Shown here one piece after another: positions 6,811 to 14,814 of a DNA stretch of 64,000 bases (within the stretch, counting starts at the first letter, position 1; the number at the start of each line of letters is the position of its first letter). The translations under genes were made by a program, and so were the position numbers. The notes under the pieces are model-generated. The model was given only the letters and a program-made list of their open reading frames with translations. It searched no databases and was not told the DNA's origin. The DNA comes from Thalassobacillus sp. CUG 92003 (GTDB lineage Bacteria; Bacillota; Bacilli; Bacillales; Halobacillaceae). The DNA is taken from the NCBI RefSeq assembly GCF_013618635.1, contig NZ_JABLSJ010000002.1, positions 124,001 to 188,000 on the forward strand. The letters are read 5' to 3'.

Positions 6811-8454
6811 ATGTCTGAAGAAAAGACGATACGTTGGTCGGTGTTTACGCCCATTTCAATATTGCTTGTTGTAACCGTTATCATTGGTGTGATTTGGCCA
6901 AATTCGTTTTACCAATTACAAACAGGAGTTGTAGATTTTGCTTTCAACAATTTTGGCTGGTTATTTAATTTAACTGTTTTATTGTTAATTTTTGTTTGTT
7001 TATTTCTCGGGTTTTCCAAATTTGGCCATATAAAGTTTGGCGGTAGTGAGGCTGAGCCATTCATTACTAAATGGAGCTGGTTCGCCATCTCTTTAACTGC
7101 TGGGATTGGTGTAGGGATCCTATTTTGGGGGCTAGCTGAACCTATAACGCATTTTAGTGCGCCTCCTGAAGCGTTGGGCATTGAACCTGGTACGGAAGAG
7201 GCTGCGACCTTTTCACTAGCCTCAAGTTTAGCGCATTGGACATTAGCTCCTTACGCCATATATGTCATTGGTGGTATTGCGGTTGCCTATGCTCATTATA
7301 ATTTGAAGCTTCCATACAGCATAAGTTCGACTCTCTATCCGTTGATCGGACGTCATGCGTTTGGTCCTGTTGGTACGTTAGTAGATATTTTGTGCATTTT
7401 TGGAATTGCAGGAGGAATGGCTGCGGTCCTCGGGGAAGGCGTGCTCCAGCTAGGAAGTGGAATTGGTTATTTGTCCAATATAAACAGCGGTACAGTATTG
7501 TGGACCATTCTTGTCATCGTGATAACATTTACTTACATTATTTCAAGTTCAACTGGTTTACGGCGCGGGATTAAATTTCTAGCTGATCAAAATACCAAAA
7601 TATTTTTGTTTCTGCTCGTTTTTGTTTTTATTGCAGGTCCGACAGTTTTCATATTGAATATTGGCACACAAAGCACGGGTGTTTTTTTCAGTAATTTCAC
7701 TGAACGGTTTTTGTGGAACAGTTCGATGGAAGGTTCGGATTGGCCGAGGTGGTGGCCTTTATTTCATTGGTCCATATGGCTTGCCTACGCGCCGGTAGTC
7801 GGTATGTTTCTAGCGCGCCTTGCTTACGGGCGCACGATTCGTCAATTTGTCTTGTTTAACTTATTACTCCCGGCAGGTTTTGGTATGCTGTGGTTTTGGG
7901 TGTTTGGCGGGGCTTCCATATTTTTCGAATGGCAAGGGGATAGTCAATTTTGGAATATGATTGACACCCAAGAGGGTGGTCTTGAATTATCTCTGTTTGT
8001 CTTCTTAGAGTCCCTGCCGTTTACGCTCATTATTAGCATTCTAATGCTTATTTCTATTTTTATATCATTTACGACGTTAGCGGATTCTTTGACGACTACT
8101 GTCTCCTCCTTAACCACGAAGGGGAATACGTATCAAAATCCAGAGCCACCTACGAAAATTAAAATTTACTGGGGTTCATTGCTGGGGATTATGGCGTTAT
8201 TGACAATCACCTCGGGAACGGGTGGCGAAATATCCGGCGTTGATGCTGTGAAACAGATGGCTACAGTGGCAGGTTTCCCTATCCTGTTTTTTGTCATTAC
8301 GCAAGTTTTTGCCACCTTGAAAGGAGTTAATCAACAAACTTCATTTGACCGTGCCAATTATCCTGAAACAGCGAAGATTGAGGATCCCGGGAAACTTGAA
8401 ATGGATTATGATAGTTTGAATGCCCAGACGTCCAAGGAAAAAAGCGGCTCATAA
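6811..8454 (+). CDS. BCCT-family quaternary-ammonium (betaine-type) transporter
   Basis: This 547-residue membrane protein has 12 predicted helices and the betaine/carnitine/choline transporter signature in the segment HWSIWLAYAPVVGMFLAR followed by YGRTI (about residues 310-350). The Trp-rich helix that forms the aromatic cage for trimethylammonium groups in BetP-type transporters is present. It should import a trimethylammonium or related compound, driven by Na+ or H+. The ATG at 6811 (spacing 6 from AAGGAGG) is preferred over the one at 6808. Because the next gene, 24 bp downstream, is an ergothionase-like lyase, ergothioneine or another histidine betaine is the most attractive substrate. 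Simple osmoprotectant uptake is the alternative. Confidence 0.93.
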   Translation: MSEEKTIRWSVFTPISILLVVTVIIGVIWPNSFYQLQTGVVDFAFNNFGWLFNLTVLLLIFVCLFLGFSKFGHIKFGGSEAEPFITKWSWFAISLTAGIGVGILFWGLAEPITHFSAPPEALGIEPGTEEAATFSLASSLAHWTLAPYAIYVIGGIAVAYAHYNLKLPYSISSTLYPLIGRHAFGPVGTLVDILCIFGIAGGMAAVLGEGVLQLGSGIGYLSNINSGTVLWTILVIVITFTYIISSSTGLRRGIKFLADQNTKIFLFLLVFVFIAGPTVFILNIGTQSTGVFFSNFTERFLWNSSMEGSDWPRWWPLFHWSIWLAYAPVVGMFLARLAYGRTIRQFVLFNLLLPAGFGMLWFWVFGGASIFFEWQGDSQFWNMIDTQEGGLELSLFVFLESLPFTLIISILMLISIFISFTTLADSLTTTVSSLTTKGNTYQNPEPPTKIKIYWGSLLGIMALLTITSGTGGEISGVDAVKQMATVAGFPILFFVITQVFATLKGVNQQTSFDRANYPETAKIEDPGKLEMDYDSLNAQTSKEKSGS

Positions 8455-8478
8455 AACCAGTAAAGCGAGGGAGCATTC

Positions 8479-10017
8479 ATGGAGCAAATTGTATTAAATC
8501 AAAATATGGAAGTAACGATAGCGGACATTGTCGATATTGCCAGGCATAGAAAACAGCTCGTCTTATCTTCTGAATTGCAAGCGCAAATTAGCGCCCAACG
8601 ACTGGCATTAGAAGATGCTATCGCAAATACGGAACGACCGATATATGGAGTGAACACAGGGGTCGGTGAAAATAGTGAAATTGCTGTGTCAAGAGAGGAT
8701 GCAAAAGCCTTACAATACAATATTATTGTCAGTCATGCATGCGGGGTAGGGCCTTCTCTATCCATCGAACACGTGCGGGCAACTATGGTGATGATGATTC
8801 TTAACCTATCGTCAGGGCATTCCGGAATTAGATTGGAGACATTGAATACACTGGTGAAGTTATTAAATCAAAGCGTGCATCCTGTCGTTCCTAAAGAAGG
8901 GTCAGTGGGTTATTTATCGCATCAAGCTCATATTTCTTTGCTGCTCATTGGCAAAGGGGAAGCTTATGTTGACGGTCGCACGTTGACAGGGGAAGAGGTC
9001 AACAAGGAACTTCAGCTTTCTCCTCTTGAGTTAGGCGAGAAAGAAGGATTATCTTTGATAAATGGGACGACCGATATGACGGGGGTTGCAGCGCTTGCTC
9101 TACATGATGCTGAGCATCTCCTGAAATCAGCTGATATTATTTCCATGATGACGTTTGAAGCCTTGAAATGTAATCGCAAGGCTTACGACAGGCGAATCAG
9201 CCGCGTTAAACCACATAAAGGACAGCACCACACGATTGAAAACATCCATCAGCTGTTGAGGGATAGTAAGACAGCTTCGGAATATGTTGATTATCGTACA
9301 CAGGATGCGCTTAGTATTCGATCTATTCCCCAGGTACATGGTTCGGTAAAAGATGCTTGGCGTTATTGTAAAGAAGTGGTGGAAACGGAAATCAATTCAG
9401 CAACTGATAATCCGCTCATATTTTTTGAAGATGGAGAGGTAGAAGATAACGTTTTATCATCAGCAAACCCGCACGGTGAACCCATGGCATTAGCGATGGA
9501 TTTTTTAGCTATTGCCATGGCTGAACTAGCTAACATATCGGAGCGTCGCATCTTCCGTTTAGTGTCTCCCCAATATAGTGAACTTCCAGGGAATTTAATC
9601 AACGATAATGGAGTGAATACAGGATTGATGATACCTCAATACGTTGCAGCATCACTGGTTTCAGACAACAAGGTGCATGCTCATCCATCCTCTGTCGATT
9701 CGATTATGACATCAGGCGGACAGGAGGATCATGTCAGCATGGGGACCTCAGCAACCTTTAATGCAGCCAAAGTCATCGGTAACGCCATGGAAGTTATTGG
9801 AATTGAATGGCTTTCAGCCGCTCAAGCGCTTGATTTTCAGAAACCGGCTCATAGTGGTAAAGGTACCAAAGCGGCGCATGACTGTTTGCGTCATTATGTT
9901 TCTTATATGGACGGTGACCGTGTCTTACATAAGGACATCCAGCAGGCTAGTGCGTTGCTAAGGGCAGGCACATTAACGAAGAATGTAGAAGCTGCTTCAG
10001 GTACTTTACATTCGTAA
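8479..10017 (+). CDS. MIO-less aromatic-amino-acid-lyase homologue; probable ergothionase
   Basis: The 512-residue protein is clearly homologous to histidine ammonia-lyase: YGVNTGVG (56-63), SHACGVG (85-91), LINGT (193-197), QDALSIRSIPQVHG (275-288), TDNPLIF (309-315) and SGGQEDHVSMGT (412-423). The stretch that forms the MIO electrophile is altered: GSVG (141-144) is followed directly by YLSHQAH, so the Ala-Ser-Gly triad is missing, and the Tyr that HAL has in QDAYSLR is Leu278. It therefore cannot be an ordinary HutH. Ergothionases are HAL-fold enzymes that release trimethylamine from ergothioneine, giving thiourocanate, and as I recall do so without MIO. Co-transcription with a betaine transporter fits that role. 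No urocanate hydratase homologue is nearby. Hercynine or another betaine could also be the substrate. Confidence 0.75.
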   Translation: MEQIVLNQNMEVTIADIVDIARHRKQLVLSSELQAQISAQRLALEDAIANTERPIYGVNTGVGENSEIAVSREDAKALQYNIIVSHACGVGPSLSIEHVRATMVMMILNLSSGHSGIRLETLNTLVKLLNQSVHPVVPKEGSVGYLSHQAHISLLLIGKGEAYVDGRTLTGEEVNKELQLSPLELGEKEGLSLINGTTDMTGVAALALHDAEHLLKSADIISMMTFEALKCNRKAYDRRISRVKPHKGQHHTIENIHQLLRDSKTASEYVDYRTQDALSIRSIPQVHGSVKDAWRYCKEVVETEINSATDNPLIFFEDGEVEDNVLSSANPHGEPMALAMDFLAIAMAELANISERRIFRLVSPQYSELPGNLINDNGVNTGLMIPQYVAASLVSDNKVHAHPSSVDSIMTSGGQEDHVSMGTSATFNAAKVIGNAMEVIGIEWLSAAQALDFQKPAHSGKGTKAAHDCLRHYVSYMDGDRVLHKDIQQASALLRAGTLTKNVEAASGTLHS

Positions 10018-10048
10018 AGCGGCATGTCTTTGAACTGAAACAAGTTAA

Positions 10049-10084
10049 AAATCCGGAGCAGAGTTGTTCTCTCTCCGGATTTTA
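10049..10084. terminator. Shared terminator between the lyase and copB
   Basis: AAATCCGGAG (10049-10058) / CTCCGGATTT (10073-10082) form a 10-bp stem flanked by A and T runs, so it can serve both converging genes. Confidence 0.8.
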
Positions 10085-10090
10085 GTTTGC

Positions 10091-12118
10091 TTAACCTTCA
10101 TAGGTGAACATGCGGGCGTTGATTGCAACGATGACGGTGCTTAGCGACATGAGAATCGCACCCACGGCAGGGCTTAATACGATACCGACAGGGGATAAAA
10201 TTCCGGCTGCTAGCGGCAGAGCCAGGATGTTATAGCCTGCTGCCCACCAAAGGTTTTGAATCATTTTACGATAGGTCGCTTTAGATAAATCTAAAATGTT
10301 CACGACATCGCGCGGATTGGAGTCGACTAGCACAATGTCAGCCGTTTCCATAGCAACGTCGGTTCCTGCGCCAATGGCAATGCCTAAATCGGCGTTGGCC
10401 AATGCGGGAGCGTCGTTTACGCCATCGCCTGTCATAGCAACGCGTTTGTTTTTCTGTTGTTGGATTTCTTTAATATACGCTGCTTTTTGATCGGGAAGTA
10501 CTTCGGCTGTCACTTCATCCAAGTTCAGTTGCTCTCCGACCCATTGGGCGACTTTCTGATGGTCGCCGGTCAACATCCGTGCTTCGACATTCCTTTCTCG
10601 AAGGTCGGCGATAGCTTGTTTGGAATCCTCCTTGACTTGATCGGCCAGGGCCACATATCCGGCTATTGCCTCATCAATCAGCAGAAACACCACTGTTTTG
10701 CCTTGTTCACTTAACGGTTGAATCGCTGAGTTGTCAAACTCCAGGTTCTGTTCTTCAAGGTAGCCAGGGCTGACAACTTTGACCTGTTTGCCTTCAACTT
10801 CTCCTGTAATTCCTTTCCCCGTCAGGGATTCAAACGATTGTGGCTGCGGATAGCTGATGCCTTTTTCCTCAGCATAGCGAACGATGCCTTGTGCGATAGG
10901 GTGTTCAGATTGCGATTCGAGTGAAGCGGTATATTTTACAACATCTTCCTCAGTGTAGTCACCAGAGGCACTGACATCACTGACGCCGAATTCCCCCATC
11001 GTCAAGGTACCGGTTTTATCAAATACCACAGTTGTGATTTTTCTAGCTTCTTCAAAACTGGACCGTTTTCTAATTAACAGACCGCTTTGAGCGGCTAAAG
11101 TCGTTGATTTTGCGACGACTAATGGAGCGGCCAAGCCCAGAGCATGCGGGCAAGCGATAACCATGACGGTGACCGTCCGCTCGAGAGCGTAGTTGAATGA
11201 TGGTCCAACCATGATCCAGATAATGAAGGTGATGAGACCTGCTCCCATGGCGACGTAAAACAGCCATTTCGCCATACGATCAGACAAGTCCTGCGTGTAG
11301 GATTTTGAATTTTGCGCTTCTCGAACTAAGTTGATGACCTGGGATAAATAACTGTCAGTGCCTGTCTTTTCAACTGAAATGGTTAATGACCCTTCGCTGT
11401 TGATCGAACCGCCGATGACTTCATCGCCTTTATTTTTTGTAACAGGAACCGATTCCCCAGTCAGCATCGATTCGTCTATTTCAGATTGCCCTTTAGTGAT
11501 GGTGCCATCAGCGGGAACTTTCTCTCCGGGCTTGATCAGTACACGGTCACCCTGGTTCAAATCAGCGATATTAACGTCTTCGGTTTCATCTTGTTCATCA
11601 AGCCGATGTGCTGTGTTTGGCATGAGTTCGACGAGTTCCTCCAGAGAGGAAGAAGCACTCATGACCGAGCGCATTTCAATCCAGTGTCCGATCAGCATGA
11701 CGTCAATCAGTGTTGCCAATTCCCAGAAGAAATTTCGGCCAGGCACACCGAAAATGGTCAGTGCACTGTACCCATAAGCAACGATGATCGCCATGGCTAT
11801 CAACGTCATCATGCCAGGCTCTTTTTGTTTAACTTCATCGATCATTCCCGTTAGAAAGGGGCGTCCGCCATAGAAGAAGACGAAGGTGGATAATGCCAAC
11901 AACAGATAAGCATCACCCGGGAACCCCCAATCGACGCCGATAAACTCCTGGATCATTGGAGATAATGCGAGAATCGGTAAAGTTAAGAGCAGGGCTATAT
12001 AAAATCGTTTTTTAAAATCTTCCATCATATGGGCATGATGCTCATGATGATCATGGTCGTGGTTATGCTCATGTTCATGTTCGGAATGTTCATGATGATT
12101 GTGATTTTGGTGATTCAT
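10091..12118 (-). CDS. copB: CopB-type copper-translocating P-type ATPase
   Basis: A 675-residue P1B-type ATPase. It has a very His-rich N-terminus (residues 1-31), TGES at 220-223, a CPH ion-path motif at 323-325 instead of CPC, the phosphorylated Asp367 in DKTGTLT, and a GDGVNDAPAL hinge. CPH with a His-rich N-terminus and no CxxC domain is typical of CopB (P1B-3) pumps that export Cu from the cytoplasm. The ATG at 12118 has AAAGGAG 8 bp upstream and begins the His-rich segment; the in-frame extension to 12184 has no ribosome site and contains the operator region. A CsoR-like operator lies between the probable promoter boxes, so induction by Cu(I) is expected. No copper chaperone or csoR gene is nearby. 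Confidence 0.93.
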   Translation of the reverse strand: MNHQNHNHHEHSEHEHEHNHDHDHHEHHAHMMEDFKKRFYIALLLTLPILALSPMIQEFIGVDWGFPGDAYLLLALSTFVFFYGGRPFLTGMIDEVKQKEPGMMTLIAMAIIVAYGYSALTIFGVPGRNFFWELATLIDVMLIGHWIEMRSVMSASSSLEELVELMPNTAHRLDEQDETEDVNIADLNQGDRVLIKPGEKVPADGTITKGQSEIDESMLTGESVPVTKNKGDEVIGGSINSEGSLTISVEKTGTDSYLSQVINLVREAQNSKSYTQDLSDRMAKWLFYVAMGAGLITFIIWIMVGPSFNYALERTVTVMVIACPHALGLAAPLVVAKSTTLAAQSGLLIRKRSSFEEARKITTVVFDKTGTLTMGEFGVSDVSASGDYTEEDVVKYTASLESQSEHPIAQGIVRYAEEKGISYPQPQSFESLTGKGITGEVEGKQVKVVSPGYLEEQNLEFDNSAIQPLSEQGKTVVFLLIDEAIAGYVALADQVKEDSKQAIADLRERNVEARMLTGDHQKVAQWVGEQLNLDEVTAEVLPDQKAAYIKEIQQQKNKRVAMTGDGVNDAPALANADLGIAIGAGTDVAMETADIVLVDSNPRDVVNILDLSKATYRKMIQNLWWAAGYNILALPLAAGILSPVGIVLSPAVGAILMSLSTVIVAINARMFTYEG

Positions 12119-12156
12119 AATGAAACTCCTTTCGTATGAATTCGTCATTAATCTAT

Positions 12157-12173
12157 ATACCTCTATAGGGTAT
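12157..12173 (-). promoter_or_regulatory. CsoR-like operator inside the copB promoter
   Basis: The imperfect palindrome ATACCTCTATAGGGTAT matches the G/C-tract layout of CsoR/copper-repressor operators (TACCC...GGGTA). On the minus strand it lies between a TTTATT-like -35 and a TATATA -10. This is family knowledge applied by eye. Confidence 0.55.
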
Positions 12174-12225
12174 TTAATAAACATGGTGATTTACGCAGGG
12201 ATTTAGCGTATATTTTTGAATAAAA

Positions 12226-12241
12226 CTTATAGGGGGTATGA
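12226..12241. promoter_or_regulatory. Second CsoR-like half or full site
   Basis: The sequence around TATAGGGGGTATG (CATACCCCC on the other strand) repeats the GGGTAT element of the copB operator about 70 bp further upstream, in the divergent region shared with the HAD phosphatase gene. Confidence 0.35.
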
Positions 12242-12340
12242 CATATGCGCCATGTCCTTCCAGTCTTCCCCATTTCCTGCCTGTATATTGGGGCAAAGTT
12301 GTATTAAAATAGAATCAGCAATGGAGAGGACGTGGTACAT

Positions 12341-13081
12341 ATGACCAATCAAATTAAACTGATCGCTTTAGATATGGACGGCACCTTAGTTAACAACGAT
12401 GGCGATGTTTCAACCGAGAATGAACAGGCGATTCAACGTGCTAAGGAAAAGGGCATGCATGTCGTGTTATGCACGGGTCGTTCGTTATCCGGTTGTCATG
12501 ATATTGCCAACAACTTGGGTCGCTCTTCTTATATCGTAACCATTAATGGTGGAGAAATTTACGATCATCTATTTAACTTGGTGGAAAGAAGCCCGCTTGA
12601 TCATGAACTGGTGAAACATATTATGGATATAAAAGATAAACACGGTGTTTTCTTTTGGTCGAGCACAGCCCAAGGCGTATTCAACAGTCACAACCCGTAT
12701 GAACAGGCGATAGAAGAAAACGAATGGCTTAAAATCGGTTTTGATATTGAGGATGATGAGATTCGCCAGGTTGTACATGATGAATTGATCAAAAATGATG
12801 CATTAGAAATTACCAATTCCAGCCCGACTAATATAGAAGTCAATGCAGCAGGTGTCAATAAAGCTGCGGCGTTGTTAAAAGTATGTAAATGGCTGAACAT
12901 CAAAATGGAGAATGTGATGGCAGTAGGCGATAGCTTGAATGATTTGGCCATGATACGAGAATCTGGCTTTGGTGTCGCAATGGACAACGCGCAAGATGTC
13001 GTGAAGCAAGAGGCTGACTGGGTGACCGTTTCGAACCAAGAACACGGTGTTGCTATTGCCATCGATCATATTCTCGATTAA
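12341..13081 (+). CDS. Cof-type HAD-IIB phosphatase
   Basis: A 246-residue haloacid-dehalogenase-type hydrolase. Motif I is DMDGTL (nucleophile D11, acid D13), motif II is the Thr in LCTGRS, and the last motif is GDSLNDLAM near residue 195, with a C2 cap between. Cof-type enzymes dephosphorylate small sugar phosphates, flavin or pyridoxal phosphates in the cytoplasm; the substrate is not predictable. The start is ambiguous: the GTG at 12332 lies 2 bp after GGAGAGG and the ATG at 12341 lies 11 bp after it; I prefer the ATG. The gene is divergent from copB and is followed by a terminator hairpin. Confidence 0.9.
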   Translation: MTNQIKLIALDMDGTLVNNDGDVSTENEQAIQRAKEKGMHVVLCTGRSLSGCHDIANNLGRSSYIVTINGGEIYDHLFNLVERSPLDHELVKHIMDIKDKHGVFFWSSTAQGVFNSHNPYEQAIEENEWLKIGFDIEDDEIRQVVHDELIKNDALEITNSSPTNIEVNAAGVNKAAALLKVCKWLNIKMENVMAVGDSLNDLAMIRESGFGVAMDNAQDVVKQEADWVTVSNQEHGVAIAIDHILD

Positions 13082-13106
13082 CGGAACTAAATGGATAAAA
13101 CACATG

Positions 13107-13146
13107 AATCCCGTACGATTTCGCTGAAATTGTTCGGGATTTTTGT
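13107..13146 (+). terminator. Terminator hairpin with TTTCGCTGAAA-type loop (copy 1)
   Basis: AATCCCG (13107-13113) pairs with CGGGATT (13135-13141). An inner arm of ACGATTT/AAATTGT surrounds CGCTG and the hairpin is followed by TTTTGTGTT. Its loop and tail resemble the hairpins at 42427 and 44295. Confidence 0.75.
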
Positions 13147-13260
13147 GTTGCAGTAAGGCGTGAACGGCTTCTGCTTTATGAAAGCAAAAACCACTCGTTT
13201 ATTATTCACCTGATCGATTTTGCAGGCGACTTCGCTCGCTTTCTTCGCACCTTCACCTCA

Positions 13261-13313
13261 TTTGTAAGCAACCCACTCACATTTGTAAGCAACTTTTCCA
13301 TCATTATAAGCAA
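13261..13313. repeat. Three TTTGTAAGCAA-type motifs at exact 21-bp spacing
   Basis: TTTGTAAGCAA occurs at 13261-13271 and 13282-13292, and ATTATAAGCAA at 13303-13313. The period is exactly 21 bp in both steps. The array is in the gap of about 320 bp between the HAD phosphatase and glutamate dehydrogenase genes. The rest of that gap (13147-13260, 13314-13399) shows no gene. Confidence 0.8.
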
Positions 13314-13399
13314 AATCAGGCTGCAGTCCATCTCCCCATGCATAAATCATCCCATTCTTGGCATGGTAAAAGTAGGAACAATAGAAACGAGGGATGGAC

Positions 13400-14743
13400 G
13401 TGAAAAATAAAGATCAAAACAAGGCGGAAGCGGATATTACCACCCACGAAGCAAATCCGTATGAGATTGTCAAAGGGTTGCTGAAAGAAGCGGTAACTGC
13501 GCTTGGAATGGAAGAAAACATTTATCATATCCTGAAAAAGCCCATGAGAGTCCTGGAGCTCTCGATCCCGTTACGTAAGGATGATGGGTCGATTGAAAAC
13601 TACACTGGGTATCGTTCCCAGCATATCGATATTTTAGGTCCGACTAAAGGTGGGATCCGTTTTCACCCTAACGTCAGTTTGGATGAAGTCAAGGCCCTTT
13701 CCATTTGGATGTCCTTGAAAGCGGCGATTCTCGATTTACCTTTCGGAGGAGGGAAGGGCGGCGTGATTGTTGATCCGGAGTCGTTATCAGAAAGGGAGTT
13801 GGAAAAATTAAGCCGTGCGTATATTCAAAAACTGGCCCCGTTAATCGGTCCGCAAAAAGACATTCCAGCACCTGATGTTAATACGAATCCGGAAGTGATG
13901 GGTTGGATGATTGATGAATTCGATAAAATGCGCGGCTATAATATTCCAGGTATGCTGACAGGAAAACCGATCATTATCGGCGGCTCCGAGGGGCGGTTAG
14001 CCGCTACTGGACGAGGTGTCGTGTTGATGATTCGGGAGGCAGCTAAAGTGCTGGGAATTGATTTAAGCCAGTCGACTGCTGCTATTCAAGGGTTTGGGAA
14101 TGTTGGCAGCATGGCCGCCAAGTACTTAGACAAAATGGGTGTAAAGGTGGTGGCCATCACCGATGCACACGGTGGCATTTACGATGAAAATGGTCTGGAT
14201 ATCCCTGAGCTCATCAAGCTTCGGAAGCAAGGCGAATATGCATCAGATTATAACAATGCGTCTTCGATCACGAACGAAGAAATGTTCGGGCTGCCCGTTG
14301 ATGTTCTGGTTCCGGCTGCGATTGAAAATCAAATCACGAAGGACACCGCTCCTTCGATTCAGGCAAAAATTTTAGCGGAAGCAGCGAACGGGCCAACGAC
14401 GCCTGAAGGTGATGAAATTTTAGAGAAGAACGATATTTTCGTCATACCGGATATTTTATGTAATGCCGGAGGGGTGACCGTTTCCTATTTCGAATGGGTG
14501 CAAAACTCGATGAATTATTATTGGAAAGAGAAAGAGATAAACGAAAAGCTTGAAGAACAAATGATGTTCGGGTTTGAAAGTGTGTTGGCTATGCGTAAAG
14601 AAAAGCAATGCAGGATGAGGGATGCTGCGTATATGGTGGGCATTACCCATATTGTTAAAGCACTCAATGCACGAGGGTGGATCAACGATGCGGATTTAGG
14701 CGAGTTTACCGGTCACATTCAAAATGAAGTGATGGATGATTAG
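13400..14743 (+). CDS. Glu/Leu/Phe/Val-type dehydrogenase (GudB/RocG-like glutamate dehydrogenase)
   Basis: This protein of about 447 residues has the complete family layout: GPTKGGIRFHP and the GGGKGG catalytic-lysine loop in the N-terminal half, QGFGNVGS nucleotide-binding loop, then AAIENQIT and AANGPTTPEGD. It should interconvert glutamate and 2-oxoglutarate plus ammonia with NAD(P)+. It aligns well with GudB/RocG of Bacillus but is divergent enough to be a paralogue. The GAGGG ribosome site abuts the ATG at 13394 but is 6 bp from the GTG at 13400, so GTG is chosen. It stands alone between two terminators. Confidence 0.93.
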   Translation: MKNKDQNKAEADITTHEANPYEIVKGLLKEAVTALGMEENIYHILKKPMRVLELSIPLRKDDGSIENYTGYRSQHIDILGPTKGGIRFHPNVSLDEVKALSIWMSLKAAILDLPFGGGKGGVIVDPESLSERELEKLSRAYIQKLAPLIGPQKDIPAPDVNTNPEVMGWMIDEFDKMRGYNIPGMLTGKPIIIGGSEGRLAATGRGVVLMIREAAKVLGIDLSQSTAAIQGFGNVGSMAAKYLDKMGVKVVAITDAHGGIYDENGLDIPELIKLRKQGEYASDYNNASSITNEEMFGLPVDVLVPAAIENQITKDTAPSIQAKILAEAANGPTTPEGDEILEKNDIFVIPDILCNAGGVTVSYFEWVQNSMNYYWKEKEINEKLEEQMMFGFESVLAMRKEKQCRMRDAAYMVGITHIVKALNARGWINDADLGEFTGHIQNEVMDD

Positions 14744-14760
14744 GTTGACGTAAACGACCA

Positions 14761-14810
14761 AGAAAACCGGGTATAAAATCAGAACGATTTTATACCCGGT
14801 TTTCTATTTG
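14761..14810. terminator. Strong bidirectional terminator
   Basis: A perfect 20-bp stem (14761-14780 / 14786-14805) with a 5-nt loop lies between two convergent genes and can stop both. Confidence 0.92.
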
Positions 14811-14814
14811 CGCG

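Noticed and set aside
8479-10017. Ordinary histidine ammonia-lyase (hutH)
   Set aside because: The Ala-Ser-Gly triad needed to form MIO is missing and no hutU, hutI or hutG gene is adjacent.
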